Positions 1 to 12,456 of a stretch of 64,000 bases of DNA are shown piece after piece. Position 1 is the first letter of the stretch. Each line of letters begins with the position of its first letter. Source of the DNA: Nymphaea colorata (lineage: Eukaryota > Streptophyta > Magnoliopsida > Nymphaeales > Nymphaeaceae); the NCBI RefSeq assembly GCF_008831285.2, contig NC_045145.1:9298802-9362801 (forward strand), read 5' to 3'. The notes beneath the pieces were generated by a model. It searched no databases. It was not told where the DNA came from and worked only from the letters and a program-made list of their open reading frames with translations. A program made the translations under genes and the position numbers.

Positions 1-1
1 C

Positions 2-478
2 GATCGTGGAGGCGAGTTCCTCTCTCTTGAGTTCGCCAATGTGTGTGAACAGGCGGGCATTGCGCGACACCTCACTGCGCCATACTCACCACAACAAAAT
101 GGTGTGGTGGAGAGGAGGAACAGGACGGTGATGGCGATGGCAAGATCTCTCCTCAAGAGCATGAGCATGCCGGGAAGATTTTGGGGGGAGGCGGTACGAC
201 ACGCAGTCTACCTGCTGAACCGCTTGCCTACGAAGGCCATGGGCGAGCGCACCCTGTATGAAGCTTGGAGTCGTAGGAAGCCGGATCTTGCACATCTTCG
301 ACTGTTCGGCTGCACGGCGCATGCCAGGGTGACAACACCACACCTCAAGAAGCTTGATGATCGCAGCAAGCCAATAGTGTATCTCGGCGTCGAGGATGGC
401 TGCAAGGCACACCGATTATTCGATCCACGGCACGGGAGAATCCATGTAAGTCGTTATGTTAAATTTGAAGAAAATTAA
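2..478 (+). pseudogene. copia-1 integrase C-terminal half (partial)
   Basis: Open from base 2 with no start in the window. It begins with DRGGEF, which carries the second catalytic Asp of the DDE integrase core, followed by the SPQQNGVVERRNRT block holding the catalytic Glu, then the copia-typical FWGEAV, LLNRLP, RLFGC and YLGV motifs of the region after the core. Integrase inserts the element cDNA into host chromosomes. The frame ends at a stop at 476-478; the protein continues one frame over (codons reading KWNWN), showing a small indel. The first catalytic Asp is upstream of the window. Confidence 0.9.
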
Positions 479-492
479 AGTGGAATTGGAAC

Positions 493-2357
493 ATGGATGC
501 AAGATGCAGTGATTCGTCGAATTTCACTGTTGAGGATGAATCACTAGTGGACAACTCAGTTGCAAGCGGACAAGCAGGAAGGTCGCTATCCATGGATCTA
601 GGCTACCCTACTTCTTCATCGACACCGATGGGTGGCGAAGCAACGCCGGTGGTGACGCCGGCTCGGAGATTGCTGGCGGATGAAACTACCGCGACCTCAG
701 AAATGGAGGATAGTAATGACGGACCCGTTCGGTATAGACATATCGATGATATCATGCGAGACACTCGGCATGTCGAGCTCGATGATGAAGACGTCGAAGT
801 AGAGGCCATGCTTGCGGCAATAGAGGAGCCATCGTGTTACCAAGAGGCAATCGGCCAACCGGCATGGGTGGAAGCGATGGCCAAGGAGATGGAGTCCATT
901 GAAAAAAGTTCGACCTAGACACTGACAACCCTACCGGTTGGAACCAAAGCAATCGGACTCAAATGGGTGTTCAAATTAAAGAAAAACTCAGACGGAGAGG
1001 TGATCAAGCACAAGGTCAGATTAGTCGCAAAAGGCTATGTTCAACGGCAAGGGATCGACTTCGATGAGGTGTTTGCACCAGTCGCCAAGCTCGACACCGT
1101 GCGAGTCATGCTTGCCGTCGCAGCCAACCGAGGGTGGCAAGTTCATCACTTCGATGTCAAATCAGCATTCCTCAATGGCGAACTTGAGGAGGAGGTCTAT
1201 GTAACTCAGCCAGAAGGCTTCACGGTGAAGGACAAGGAGCATATGGTGCTCAAACTAAGCAAGAAACTGTACGGTCTTCAACAAGCACCTCGTGCTTGGA
1301 ACACGTGGCTGGATTGAAGCTTGAAGCACCTTGGGTTCTCAAAGTGCGCACTTGAACAAGCCATGTATACGAGGGGAAAAGACCGCACCGGTATCATCGT
1401 CGGAGTTTATGTTGATGATCTAATTGTAACAGGGGAGGATTCGGAGGCAATCGCAGCATTCAAGCAACAGATGATGGCTGAGTTCGAGATGAGCGACCTC
1501 GGCCTGCTCACCTATTACCCTGGGATTGAGGTGGCACAAGGTGAAGACGGTATCTGGATCAAACAAGCAGCCTATGCCAAAAAGGTACTAATTCAATTTG
1601 GCATGCTTGATTGCAATCCTACTAAAATCCCTATGGAACCAAGGTCACAGTTGAACAAGGATCCCAAAGGACAATCGGTGGATGCAACTGAGTATCGACG
1701 AGTCATCGGATGTCTAAGGTATCTTCTCCACACAAGACCAGATCTTTTGTATGCTGTCGGTGTAGCTAGCAGATTCATGAAGAGACTGACAGTGATGCAC
1801 CACAAAGCAGTGAAGCAGATTTTGCGTTATTTAAAAGGCACAATCAACTTCGGTCTTGTATACACCAAAGGAAAAGGAGAAGAGGTGATTATCGGGTTCA
1901 CGGATAGTGACTTGGCGGGCGACGTCGATGACTGGAAAAGCACCGGAGGCATGGCATTCTATGTAAATGAAAACCTAGTCTCATGGAATTCGCAGAAGCA
2001 AAGACCGTTGCTCTGTCTTCATGCGAAGCTGAGTTCATGGCAGCAACTGCGTCAGCATGTCAAGCACTTTGGCTCAGAGGACTGCTGGCCGAGCTGAGTG
2101 GAAGAAAGCCACAGGCGGTGAAATTGTATGTGGACAATAAGTCCGCAATCGCACTGATCAAGAATCCAGTTTTTCATGGACGCAGTAAACACATTGATAC
2201 AAAGTTCCATTTCATACTAGAATGTGTCGAAAGAAGACATATTATTGTGGATTTTGTACGCACAGATGAACAATGAGTGGATCTTATGACAAAGGCATTG
2301 CAAGTGGAGGAGCTCATAAGAACGTGTGGAGCTCGTGGGAAAAGTGTGAGTGCGTGA
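493..2357 (+). pseudogene. copia-1 reverse transcriptase / RNase H (broken)
   Basis: An acidic linker (about 493-870) leads into a copia reverse transcriptase with KWVFKLK, RLVAKGYVQRQGIDF, FDVKSAFLNG, KKLYGLQQAPRAW and the catalytic YVDD box (about 1410). RNase H follows with TDSDLAGD, a CEAEFMA block and KSAIALIKNP. In-frame stops interrupt it: TAG at 916-918 where the family normally has Trp, and TGA at 1315-1317. A frameshift near 2000 moves RNase H to another frame, and another stop lies at 2274-2276. The YVDD box itself is intact. This fragment cannot give a full protein. Confidence 0.92.
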
Positions 2358-3600
2358 AGGAGTGAAAAGTGGAAACGGGAGAAAGTGTGTGCGGTTCCAA
2401 ATCGTGGGGAGTTAGAAAAGAAATGGTGAAATTCGTGGGAGAAAAAAACGCTGAAGTCGAGGAGATCATGGAAAGCACGATCAGCAGTTGCTATTCTTAA
2501 GGATCAAGTTTTGCTTTTGTTTTAATTTATTTTCTTTATATAGTTGTTAATGAGAAGTTGAGAAGTTAACGCCAAAAGAAAAAGGAGAAAAAAGTTTCCT
2601 TCTTTCTCTCCCTCCCTCTCTCGCTCTTTACTCTCTCTCTCCTGCCATCCTTGATCCTCTTTCTCACGCTGCCCTAGACATAGCTTGCTTCCCTCTCTCT
2701 CTCTCTCTCTGCCCGAGGGTTACTCTGCCCTTCTCTGTGCATTCCCTCCTCGGTGTGTTGCAGCCTACGGTCTCCTCTCCATTCTGCCATTACCAAAAGG
2801 GAGGCTGACACCAACAGCATACCTCCATTGAGGCTGTAGCACTCAAGCCACTCGACATCTTTGGCAAAGGCAAGTCTTGCCGAGCGTGTGAATAAGGGGA
2901 GAGGGCCAACAGAGGCGAACGGGAAGGAACCCGATGCATCTTTAGCAAGCACTGCAACCCCCTGTTTACAGTACAGCTTGCATGCCAGGACACAATCTGA
3001 ATAGAAATCGAAGGCTCATGGTCCTGGCACCACCCCTCCGTGACTCCGTCCATATACCAGTTCTAGTCTTCCAGGATCGCCCATCCATCTCCATGGCGAG
3101 AAATTGCTTGCTGCTTCGCTTCCACACTCATTTCGCAATGTCAAGCTTAAGAGCAGTCAAATTATGTCGGAGCTCATTTCAGCGGGTCCAAATGCCCATA
3201 CAATAAAATAATAGCAGGTCCTCCTTTCCTATGTAGCCTTGTTTATCGTCTCCAGAAAACCCCATTTAGTTCATTGTTTTGCTAAAAAGTTCGGCCTTTG
3301 TTATTTCAATATTTCCTTCTCAGACGCTTTCGTATCAAGATTTTGCTCCCTATACTTCCACAATAGTATCCTCTCTCCTTTTCTTGGAAGGTAATGAAAG
3401 AAGTAGCTGAATTTTGGACTCAAGAAAGACTATATTAATTTAGATAACAAATTATTATTAGATGCTAACGCGGCGCCATAACCCAACATATGCTTTTCAC
3501 GTTCTCTCGTAATCGTACTTCTTCTACCTTGCTCTCTGGCACTTTTCTTGTTTTAATTAAGTATTTCTGTTGTAGGAGATCCTGCCTACTGCAAGTGCTG
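2358..3600. other. non-coding stretch with CT-rich tract
   Basis: No supported gene. Pyrimidine-rich DNA runs from about 2600 to 2760, with a pure CT tract at 2693-2710. Part of this may be the untranslated end or LTR of copia-1 (a TGTTAATGAG at 2545 could be an LTR start), but no partner copy is visible to prove it. Short ORFs here show no recognisable motif. Confidence 0.5.
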
Positions 3601-3636
3601 GTAAAGGAGAAGCGACGTTGCCGGTGGTCCATCTCC

Positions 3637-3867
3637 AACTGCCTCTTCCCGGCTGGCGGGTAAGCAGGGGCCATGGCAACCCCACACCCACTCCCCCTCC
3701 CTCCCACCCTCACCCCCCCCACCCTTTAAATTATACAAACACATTTTCAAAATTTTAGTTTAACCTACACAAAAATTTGATAAATTATATTTTGATCCCT
3801 GTTAACATTTTGAAACTATATTTGGAGCCCCACTCATATTTTTTCCATGCTTAAAATGGTTCACCTT
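3637..3867. mobile_element. degenerate hAT-type MITE relic
   Basis: The interior (about 3722-3830) has the A/T-rich core shared with the MITEs at 20637 and 24137, such as CAAAATTTTAGTTTAACC followed by a TTTTGATCCCTGTTAA block. A CAGGGGCCATGGC start and a GGTTCACCTTTG end resemble the family's ends loosely. I found no matching target-site duplication, so the boundaries are approximate and the call rests on the core similarity. Confidence 0.35.
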
Positions 3868-3988
3868 TGAAATTTCAAGGTCGATATGTCAATGTAGTTT
3901 TATAGTAAAATTTTTCTTCATTACATCCCTCATGTCTTGCAAAGTATATTTCTTAATGCACTTTCATCTTCCATTTCGGGAGTGTATG

Positions 3989-4225
3989 TGTGAAAATGAG
4001 TGGATACCTTTCGGAAGCTTCAGAAGAAAATATTTCAAGAGAGGTTACATTATACAACAGAAATTATTATTAGTAGTAGTATTGTGTAATTATTTTGTGA
4101 AGGGAGCCTTATAAAAGGGCAGCAATACAATGAACTATGCATTTTGGGTGCGTCGTATCTTCCTTTTTCTGTTTAACTCTATTTTTCTCTGCCCATCCTC
4201 TCTATTACACCTATTGAAATTTACT
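3989..4225 (+). repeat. copia-2 5' LTR
   Basis: About 237 bp aligned by eye to 8493-8739: both begin TGTGAAAATGAGTGGATACC and share TTCAGAAGAAAATAT, ACAACAGAAATTATTATTA, CCTTTTTCTGTTTAACTC and CCATCCTCTCT. The copies differ by many substitutions and small indels, so the insertion is old. A CCTTATAAAAGGGC box near 4110 is a plausible LTR promoter TATA box. The next bases are the primer-binding site. No clear 5-bp target duplication was found. Confidence 0.88.
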
Positions 4226-4236
4226 TGGTATCAGAG
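4226..4236 (+). promoter_or_regulatory. copia-2 primer-binding site
   Basis: TGGTATCAGAG directly follows the 5' LTR. It is complementary to the 3' end of plant initiator Met tRNA, the usual minus-strand primer of copia elements. Confidence 0.9.
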
Positions 4237-4252
4237 AAAATAGAGGGCACAT

Positions 4253-5277
4253 ATGGCTTCATCTGTACATCACAACAATGGTTCATCAAATACGACATCA
4301 ACAGGTACTAATGCTCCTCCTAATGTTTCAGACTTTGCTGCTGAATTTCCAAATTCCTATTCCTTGCATCATTCGAACAACCCAGGGCTCCGCTTGTCTC
4401 CCAACATCTTAATGGAGACAATTATTCAACTTGGAATCGGTCCAACTCAAAGGCCTTTGTAGCCAAAAATAAATTAGGATTCGTTGATGGATCAATTTCT
4501 GAAACTGAAATCAATTCTCCTGAATGTATTTACGGGTTGCGTTGTAACAACATGGTCTTATCTTAGTTAATCAAGTCAGCATCTAAAGAGTTAGCCGAAA
4601 GTGTCATTTATGCAACCAATGCTTGTGAGGTCTGGATGGATTTGAAGGACAGATTCACATAAAGCACAGAATCCATAAGGTTTCAGACAAAATATGTCCT
4701 GAGCAGGCGCATATAAGAACGCATTTGTGGAGTTGTCTTCTTTTGACACATTAACAAGCTGCATCTGTGGAGCAATGAAGGTTCTTGTTGAAAAACAACA
4801 GGAAGAAAAAGTTATACAATTCTTAATGGGGCTAAACGACACCTATAGTACCATTCAAGGACAGATTTTGATCATAGATCCCCTACCGCCCTTAGAGAAG
4901 GCATACTCGGTCATTCAGGAAGAAAAACAAAGGGAGGCACACCTTCTGCCATTTACTGAAAACACGTCTAGCTACTATGAATTCCCGATTCAGCAAAATC
5001 AGAAACAACAGGTGTGCACAAATCTCTTGTACCTATTGCCAAGGAACTTGACACATCAGAGAAAAATGCTTCAAATTACATGGACATCCTACCAATCACA
5101 AAAACGCCAGGCAGAAACAAGAGTCCACAGTTGTTGCAATGCACGAGTTTGCTGGAAAATTTTCAGATGCCTGCGAAGCCACTAAACATAGCATTAGAGG
5201 CGAGACAGAAACTATCCCTGCACTTAGTATGGAGGAGTATTCGTAAGTTGAGTCAAATGTTGAATGAAAAATCATAA
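4253..5277 (+). pseudogene. copia-2 gag (broken)
   Basis: The first ATG after the PBS opens a frame with a Ser/Thr/Asn-rich lead and a HHSNNPGLRLSP block typical of RE1-like copia gag, then is frameshifted at about 4400. Downstream pieces read KNKLGFVDGS in one frame and, from about 4727, a segment with QFLMGLNDTYSTIQGQIL, the UBN2-type gag signature, in another. Gag would form the virus-like particle. There are at least two frameshifts and several stops, so this is a relic. Confidence 0.85.
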
Positions 5278-5321
5278 TCTTCACAAGACCACTTTGTCGG
5301 TACGTTCTCATCTCAAGCCAA

Positions 5322-6566
5322 TGACTAGTTATTAGATAATGGTGCTAGTGACCATATGGCATCATTTTCTGATTTTTCTAGACTTGAAAATCAGTTTCCT
5401 ATTTGCTTACCCAACAATAGATTAGTCTTTGCCACTCATGTTGGAACCATTAAAATCTCGCCTTTTAATATTGCATCATGTTTTCTTTGTCCCTCACTTT
5501 AAGTTCAACTTGCTCTCAATTAGCAAGCTACTGAAATTTTCTGACTATGTTGTTGTCTTTTCACATATCGGTTGTCTCATACAGGACTGAAACTACAAGC
5601 CTGTAATTGGAGCAACTGATCTCAGAAATGGGTTATACTACTTAAGAGTCTCTAGCAGCATAGCACTCATACAATCTTCAGTAATGTTTTCTTCTAACCC
5701 ACAGATAGACGTATGGCATTGGAGATTAGGTCATCTTTCCATTTCTAGGAATAAGTTGCTTGAAACTTACAACTCTGTGATTAAGTTAAAGGATTGTGGT
5801 TATGATGTTTGTTTTCTCTCAAAACAGTCACACTTACCATTTGAAATATCTGAAATTAGTTCATTAAGGCCTTTTGAGTTGATACATTGCGACATATGGG
5901 GTCCTTATTCTCAAGTATCTCTAATGGGTGCATATTATTTTTTGAGCATTGTAGATGATTTTACTAGAACAACATGGTTTTTTCTTATGTGGCACAAGCT
6001 TAAACAAAAGAATCGTTGCAAAATTTTTTTTGCACTGCTTGAAAATCAATTTAATGTCAAAATCCAAAGAATTAGAAGATAATGGTGCTGAATTTTTTTC
6101 ACAAGAGATGACTGATTTTTTTCAAACACGTGGTGTAGTTCATGAGCATAGTCGTGTCAAAACACCACAACAAAATGGTGTCATTGAAAGAAAGCATCGA
6201 CATCTTTTGTGTGTAGTGCGAGCATTGAGTTTTCAAGCTGATCTTCCTTTCGAATTTTGGGGCACCTCTCAAGTAAATAGGACATCCTCCCCATTACTTC
6301 AAGGTAAATCACCATATAAAAAATTATATAATAAAAAACCTAATTTTTTCACGTCTCAAAATTTTTATTTGAATGTTAAGCATAAATTTAATCAAAGAGG
6401 ACATGGATGTATATTTCTAGGATACCCATATGGCCAAAAGGCACATAGAGTATATGACCTTGAGACACAAAAATTGTTTGGCAGCCGTGATCTCAAATTT
6501 TGTGAAAATGTATTTCCTTTTAAAATAAAGAAAGTGTACCACCCAACACAGTCCTACCTTTGCTAA
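5322..6566 (+). pseudogene. copia-2 protease remnant and integrase (broken)
   Basis: A protease signature reads LLDNGASDHMAS near 5332: the usual Asp-Ser-Gly is Asp-Asn-Gly here and the preceding Trp is a stop. The pre-integrase and integrase follow from 5684: WHWRLGHLS (zinc-binding His), CDIWGPY (first catalytic Asp), DDFTRTTWFF, then after a frameshift near 6070 the DNGAEF (second Asp) and TPQQNGVIERKHR (Glu) blocks and FLGYPYGQKAHRVYD. The zinc-binding Cys pair is reduced. Defective. Confidence 0.88.
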
Positions 6567-6804
6567 TTACAAATGATGTAGTGGATAGCAACTAAGTTCC
6601 TATACAACCACCTAATGATACACCTTCTCAAAAAGAAAACCTTCCTTTCACAAATGAGTTCACAATTCATGCTCCACCAGCTATTGATACACAAGCCACT
6701 TCTGAACCAACTGAAAGGTTATCTCAATCCCCACCATTTGGTGCATCAGGAACCAATGATCAAACCATGGAACTGATGAGATCAGTCTGCAAACCAAGCC
6801 CTCA

Positions 6805-8455
6805 GTGCTGCCAAGGGATTTTTATTGTGGTGTTCCCACACCTGGAACCAATGTTCCATCACAACATGATCACAAAAGAGGCAGCCAGTATCCTCTAACC
6901 AATTATGTTTCATTTAGTCGTTTTTCTCATTCTTGTCAATCCTTTCTTCTAGCTGTCTCCAAACAAACCAAACCTCTCACCTATAATGAGGCGGTACAGT
7001 TCAGTCATTGGTGTAATGCTATGGCAGCTGAATTAAAGGCCCTTGGAAACAATGGAACATGCGAGTTGGTGTCATTTCTTCAGAAACAGCAACCAATAGA
7101 TTGCAAGTGGGTGTTTAGAACTAAATACAAATCTGATGGAACTATAGGGAGACACAAAGTCTGACTAGTAGCAAAGGGATACACACAAATTGAAGGGCTT
7201 GATCATGATGAGACTTTTGCTTCAATAATAAAACTTGTTACTATTAGATGTCTCCTTACATTGGCCATAAAAATTTAATATGCAGTTACATCAAATGAAC
7301 ATTCAAAACACGTTTCTAGATGAGGATTTGCAAGAAGATATTTACATGAGCCTCCTACCAGGATATGAAGGAAAGGGAGAGACTAGAGTATGCTAGCTTA
7401 GAAAATCTTTATATAGGATAAAGCAAGACCCTAGATGTTGGTTCTCAAAATTTTCAAACGCGCTCAAAGATTATGGCTTTGAACAATCTAAGTTAGATTA
7501 TTCATTATTTGTTCTCCTCAAAAATTCCACATTTCATGGCTGTTGTAGTATAGGTGGATGACCTTATAATTTCAGGGAACAATGAAAAAGAAATTGTAGA
7601 GTTCAAAAAATTATCTCAAGGAACAATTTCATATGAAAGATTTAGGAACTTTGAAGTACTTCTTGGGCATTAAACTTGCAAGATCAAAACATAGTATTTT
7701 CCTTTCCAAAAAACATACACTATGGACACTTTGGAAGAGACCAGTTGCTTAAATGCCAAGCCACTTGTAACGTCAATGGAGCAGCATCATAGCTCAATGG
7801 CTTCAGATGGAGAGGTATTAAAAAAATCCATCTATATACTGTAGATTGATTGGAAGGTTAATTTACTTAACCATGACAAGGCCGGACATCCTATTTGTGG
7901 TGCATGTTTTGAGCAGACATATGCAGCAACCCACAACAAAACACATGAAAGCGGTCATCCGTGTGGTGCATTATCTTAAAAAAAATCTAGGTCATGGTAT
8001 ACTTTTGAAGAGAGAAAATCAACTTCAACTTAAAGTTTTTTATGATGCAGACTGGGCAGCCACCAAAGAGACAAGATGTTCCACTTCTGGGTATTGCATC
8101 TACATTGGAGACAGTCTAATCTCATGGAAAACTAAAGAGCAACATGTTGTAGCTCGAAGGCTGAATCGGTCCATGGCAAATATTGTATGTGAGTTAAAAT
8201 GGCTGAAATCAGTACTTACTAATCTTCATGTTGATGTTCATGAGCTGGCTATCTTATTTTGCGATAATGAGGCAGCTTTACATATTTCAAACAATCCGAT
8301 GTTTCATCAATGCACAAAACGCATTGAAATAGACTGTCATGTTGTGCACGACTGCATTACTTCTAGTTTCATCAAAACATCCTACATATCAACCAAAAAC
8401 CAGATTGTAGATATATTCACCAAGTCTCTAAATCGTGATCAATTCAGTCAAACTG
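6805..8455 (+). pseudogene. copia-2 reverse transcriptase / RNase H (broken)
   Basis: Reverse transcriptase motifs are spread over several frames: ELKALGNNGTCELV and CKWVFRTKYKSDGT (about 7030-7140), VAKGYTQIEGLDHDE, then a catalytic box near 7545 that reads stop-VDD instead of YVDD. RNase H from 7846 is the longest open piece: RLIYLTMTRPDI, DADWAATKETRCSTSG, then the connection ending in QIVDIFTKSLNRDQF. Many stops and frameshifts; the active-site tyrosine is lost to a TAG. Confidence 0.9.
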
Positions 8456-8480
8456 GGTGTGATAGATATACATGCTCCAG

Positions 8481-8492
8481 TTTGAGGGGCAG
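8481..8492 (+). promoter_or_regulatory. copia-2 polypurine tract
   Basis: TTTGAGGGGCAG lies directly before the 3' LTR. Copia elements prime plus-strand synthesis from such a G-rich purine run abutting the LTR. Confidence 0.75.
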
Positions 8493-8739
8493 TGTGAAAA
8501 TGAGTGGATACCTTCCAGAAACTTCAGAAGAAAATATCTCAAGAGGTGGAGAATCAAAACGGTTACACTCTACAACAGAAATTATTATTATTATTATTTT
8601 GTGAAGAGAGCCCTATAAAAGGGCGTACTGAATTCAGCAATACATTGAAATATGCATTTTGGAGCGTCTAGTCTTCCTTTTTCTGTTTAACTCTATTTTT
8701 CTCTGTCCATCCTCTCTGTTATGCCTTTTGAAATTTATT
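8493..8739 (+). repeat. copia-2 3' LTR
   Basis: About 247 bp, the partner of 3989-4225, with an insertion (GTGGAGAATCAAAACG) and a longer ATT run absent from the 5' copy. CCCTATAAAAGGGC near 8610 repeats the TATA-like box. The end is placed where similarity to the 5' copy stops. Confidence 0.88.
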
Positions 8740-9634
8740 GTGCCCTGCAGCAGGACGGGGCCATGTTACAGCTAGCCATCCATTGTTTGTGAACTCGTAT
8801 TATTGGAAGTAGTGCATATAAATCAGATATACATATATAGGAAATATAGATGTCATTAGTCTTCACCATATAATAACAGTGATCATCACAAGAAAAATGC
8901 TCGGCCAGTTATGTAGTGATGATGAAATGCTTTTGCATATATTATATATATGGCCACTCAATTAATATTAGCAATATTAACGCTTCGAAAGTAGGTTTGG
9001 TATCCTGAGGGATGGGAGATAAGTAATATCACCATCCAAAAAGCATGGAAAGCAGGCCTGATACAGTGGCTGATAGGAAAAAGGGAGAGTTTTATTTCTC
9101 AGTCAAACGATATGATGAGATAGCCATCCTGCACACCTGGAATCGTCATCAGTAATATTATGTTATTGTCATGATAACCATTCTTGTCTAGATTTATAGA
9201 TTTTGGAAAGGATTTGTAATTAATTAGCTTAATTAGTGATCGTTCATTTGCGTGTACTCATGACAGGGACATGCAACTTAATGAGTCAATGGTGCTTAAT
9301 TAATTTTAGGCATCACCAAAGTGGACTCATCAACATCAGTCGGACCAAGTTGGCCGGCTGGCTGTAGGATGAAGCACACGCCTGAGAAATTTCGTACATG
9401 GACCCAATACTAAAGTGTGGACCTAGATTTAGATCATATTCCAAAGTTGCACGCTATTATTTTCCCTCCGCCTGTTGAAAGATAATTAATCACGTGACCG
9501 GGCATTGAAATTCTTCCTTGGGGAAACCACATCTTACACATAAGAAAGAGGAGGCGACCCAGCACAGACTTTTTAGACACCTTACTGTGTAGTATATCTC
9601 ATTATTGTGGTGTGTACCATGAGTTCGGTGACAT
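8740..9634. other. intergenic, no feature recognised
   Basis: AT-rich DNA after copia-2 with no ORF over about 60 codons that has a recognisable motif and no clear repeat. Confidence 0.5.
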
Positions 9635-9843
9635 AAATACTAATGAGAAAGGCAGAGCCAAAAAAACATAATTTTTCATAACAAAGGTGAAGTCATAGAT
9701 TTTTCTTAAAAGGGGTCAAATTGTACTTTCAAAATTTTAACAGGCCCAAAACATGACTTTTTTTGTATATGACAAATAAAATTTTGCAAAATGTACGTAT
9801 AATTTTAAAAAATTGAAAGGGTGACTCTGCCTCGCAATTGTTT
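9635..9843. mobile_element. hAT-type MITE with 8-bp direct repeats
   Basis: A 209-bp stretch is bounded by perfect 8-bp GGTGACAT copies at 9627-9634 and 9844-9851. Near the ends are inverted GGCAGAGCCA (9651-9660) and TGACTCTGCC (about 9822-9831), matching the subterminal motifs of the MITE at 20637. The interior carries the family's A/T-rich core with AAAATTTTAACAGGCCC. Typical family ends (CAGGGGC) are not preserved here, so the exact boundary is less sure than for the other two. Confidence 0.6.
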
Positions 9844-9851
9844 GGTGACAT

Positions 9852-11870
9852 GGTAAAAATCTTGTGCCATGAATCTATCTTAAAATTGGGGCACATTCAT
9901 CATATGCAAGTGTGCAGTATTCTAGGAATCTACCCCAATTTTTGAAAATAGACATTCATAAAAGTTTTTATGTTCAATTGGGTTCCTATATTGCTTAAAA
10001 CCCTGTAAAACACTATGTTCATTCGTAAAACTCTATGTTCACTCGTCTTATTAAGAAATTAAATTCGGCTAATAATTACTACCAGACTTTATTCAACGCT
10101 TCATCTTGCTACGATCTTGCAAGTTGTTCAAAGCTGCAACATCATATCTGTATTTTAATGATACATGTACTTGTGTGCTTTTGGGAAGGAGCAGTAGTTA
10201 CAGGTGGGATGAGTTCTTTTTAGCATGCGAAAAAGGGCCATGCATGAACGTAGCTAAACCCGCGAGGTGGGTTCTATGTTCTTGTGCTTTGAACTTGGCC
10301 TTTCACTAACATCGATAGGAAACCTCGTTTTGGCTGAAAATGTTCTCCAGTGTGGGTGAATCACTGATTGATCCGGATGAACTAAAGACAACATTCTAAT
10401 TACCAAAGTGATTAAAAATCTTGGATGATTTCCAAAAAGTCTTCTACGAAATAAATTTTAGCCAAGATTTTTAAGTAAACAGTTGCGAAATAATTTTGTC
10501 TTAAGAGAATACTGATCATTTACGAAATGTAACTAGTTCTGTACTTTATAAACTCTGGATGAGTTAGCCAATTTAAACTGAACACTATTCCCAAATATCT
10601 ATGACAAAATTTCATACTTTGCCTTTTTCTCCTGCTTGTTCCATTATTCGAGACCCTTGACCCCCTATCGTTGAAAAAATTGAAATTTATTATATAAATT
10701 TCACAAGAACTTTTGTCTTTGGTGAAACTTTTTGAAACTATATAATAGCCCCTGAAATAATCTTAGCCCACACTCTTATATGTTGTAAAAGTTGAGGCAG
10801 ATTCACGGAATACTTTAAAAAGTGGTTCATGAATCTGCCAATATATGAAATAATGAAATAAGAACATATTGTTACTGTCGCCTAAAACCTTTAATTTGTT
10901 AAATCTTCAATTCTGTACATGCAAGATGTTTATGCTAGTCAGCTGTCAAATGCACATTAAGCCTGAGAAAAAAAATGAAATTTGATATGTATTATTCAAA
11001 TTCATCTTTTTCTGAAGTATAACTGAAACCGGTCGGACAAGCTTTTTATGAAACCCCAGCGCGTTTTACGGGAAATATTTCCTAAATCTGAACATATCCC
11101 TAGGACCTTGAGATCTCAACGACGCGAAGAAATGCCCCTAAAGAACTGAGCTGAACAAACGCAACTTTTTTCGATTTGCATCAACCAACACAACTTAGTC
11201 ACACCTCATTCGCTAAATTCCACAAATTAAAGAGATTTCGTGCTGCGATAAATCCATGCCAACTTTCTACAAGCCACAAGTCAACGAAGTGTCTGATTGC
11301 ATCAGATTATATCTGATCTCAAGATCTTTAACTTTTGACATTCGTAAGGCATTCGTCCCTTCTTTTGATGCTCATATCATACCTTTTATCAGTTGAAAAT
11401 GGAAAAAGAAAAGTTACAAAATCTCAACTCTTGCTCTCTCGTTTTATCAATTAATTTGTTCAACTCTCAACTTGAGTGTAGAACTCCGTCCCACCGCCAA
11501 AACTATGTCATTTTAATACGTAGAACTAAGTTGGCTATCGAACATGAGCTAGTCGGTTCAGTTTTCCTGATCTTAATTAATCAGACTCAACACTAACTTG
11601 ACTCGACCCGAGATCGAGCACGGACGAGTCGGAGTCTAGAGGGACCCGGAGACGCTGCTCGGCAAGTAGGTCCGGGCTGCCGGGAACCACGACCATCGCC
11701 GCTTGCGTCGTCTCGTATCGCTTAGGATGAGGCTGTGGGGCCCATATGGGGTCATCCCCGTCATCATGGAAGAGAGAGAGTGTGTGAGTGTGTGTCTGTG
11801 TGATGTGGTCCCCACCCCCCCACCGTCTCACTCGGCATGAAATCGTTGGAGCGGCAAAGGCGCTTACGTC
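9852..11870. other. intergenic DNA upstream of the SAM gene
   Basis: No gene recognised. 9852-11590 is AT-rich. From about 11590 the DNA becomes GC-rich with a CT/GT-rich patch near 11770-11820, which fits the promoter-proximal region of the gene that follows. No convincing TATA box was singled out. Confidence 0.5.
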
Positions 11871-11879
11871 CACGCCCCT

Positions 11880-12456
11880 ATTTGTCTTCCCAGTTCCGCC
11901 GCAGTGAGATCATCCGCGAACGAGGGCGCGGGCGAGAGCGAAAGCGACGAAGAAGGTCGAAGTGAAGAAGAATAAAGAAAGAAAGAGGGATCTCCCATCT
12001 TCGGCTTCCAGTCTCTTCTGATGCTTGTCCAGCTGTCCTCGACCGTCTAAAAGGACGGCGTGCTCGGATGCTGGCTTCCCCCAATTCTCCAAATCCAAAG
12101 GGTCCGCTAGGTTCTCCTTCCACGGCCATCTATTCCTCAGGGTGAGTCTACTAACGGCGGCGTAGGCTTTCGAAAACGAATCCCTTCTCCTTTTCATCCT
12201 TGCGCACCTTCTGTTTCCTTCTTTTCTTTCTATTTAAGCATGATATCTGCGCCTGAATTTTGTTTTTGTTCCTCTTATGGATTCATTCGTGGCCATGGCC
12301 CTAAGGCACCAGCAGTCCTGCTAGGTGTCTTTTGATGTTTTCCTTTTGACAAAAACTGGAGGGGTTTCTGGTTATGAATTATCCTTTACTTTGTTCCATA
12401 GGTTGTAGGAGGTGAGGCAATTCTTTTGGTTGCCAAGGGGCTTTAAATTGGTAAGG
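11880..12456 (+). promoter_or_regulatory. probable 5' UTR region of the SAM gene with a leader intron
   Basis: A GC-rich segment ends in CAGG/GTGAGTC (donor at 12142). A pyrimidine-containing acceptor TTGTTCCATAG ends at 12401, and the bases from 12402 run without an ATG to the start at 12457. This gives a 260-bp intron in the untranslated leader. The transcription start is unknown; the exon 1 left edge given is only where GC-rich DNA is well established. Inference from splice consensus, no transcript seen. Confidence 0.5.

Larger units (their letters stand above)
1..2357 (+). mobile_element. Ty1/copia retrotransposon, 3' part (copia-1), decayed
   Basis: The window opens inside a copia polyprotein. 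The order integrase, reverse transcriptase, RNase H on the plus strand is the copia (not gypsy) order. The 5' LTR, gag and protease lie outside the window. The reading frame is broken by a frameshift near 478, in-frame stops at 916 and 1315, a second frameshift near 2000 and a stop at 2274, so it is not functional. After the last recognisable codons (tail ending about 2357) I could not place a 3' LTR because the matching 5' LTR is not visible. Base composition is richer in GC than the flanks. Family assignment is firm; lineage within copia is not determined. Confidence 0.93.

Noticed and set aside
2545-2780. Possible 3' LTR of copia-1 starting TGTTAATGAG
   Set aside because: The 5' LTR is outside the window, no PPT abuts it and the end is not visible, so it cannot be supported.
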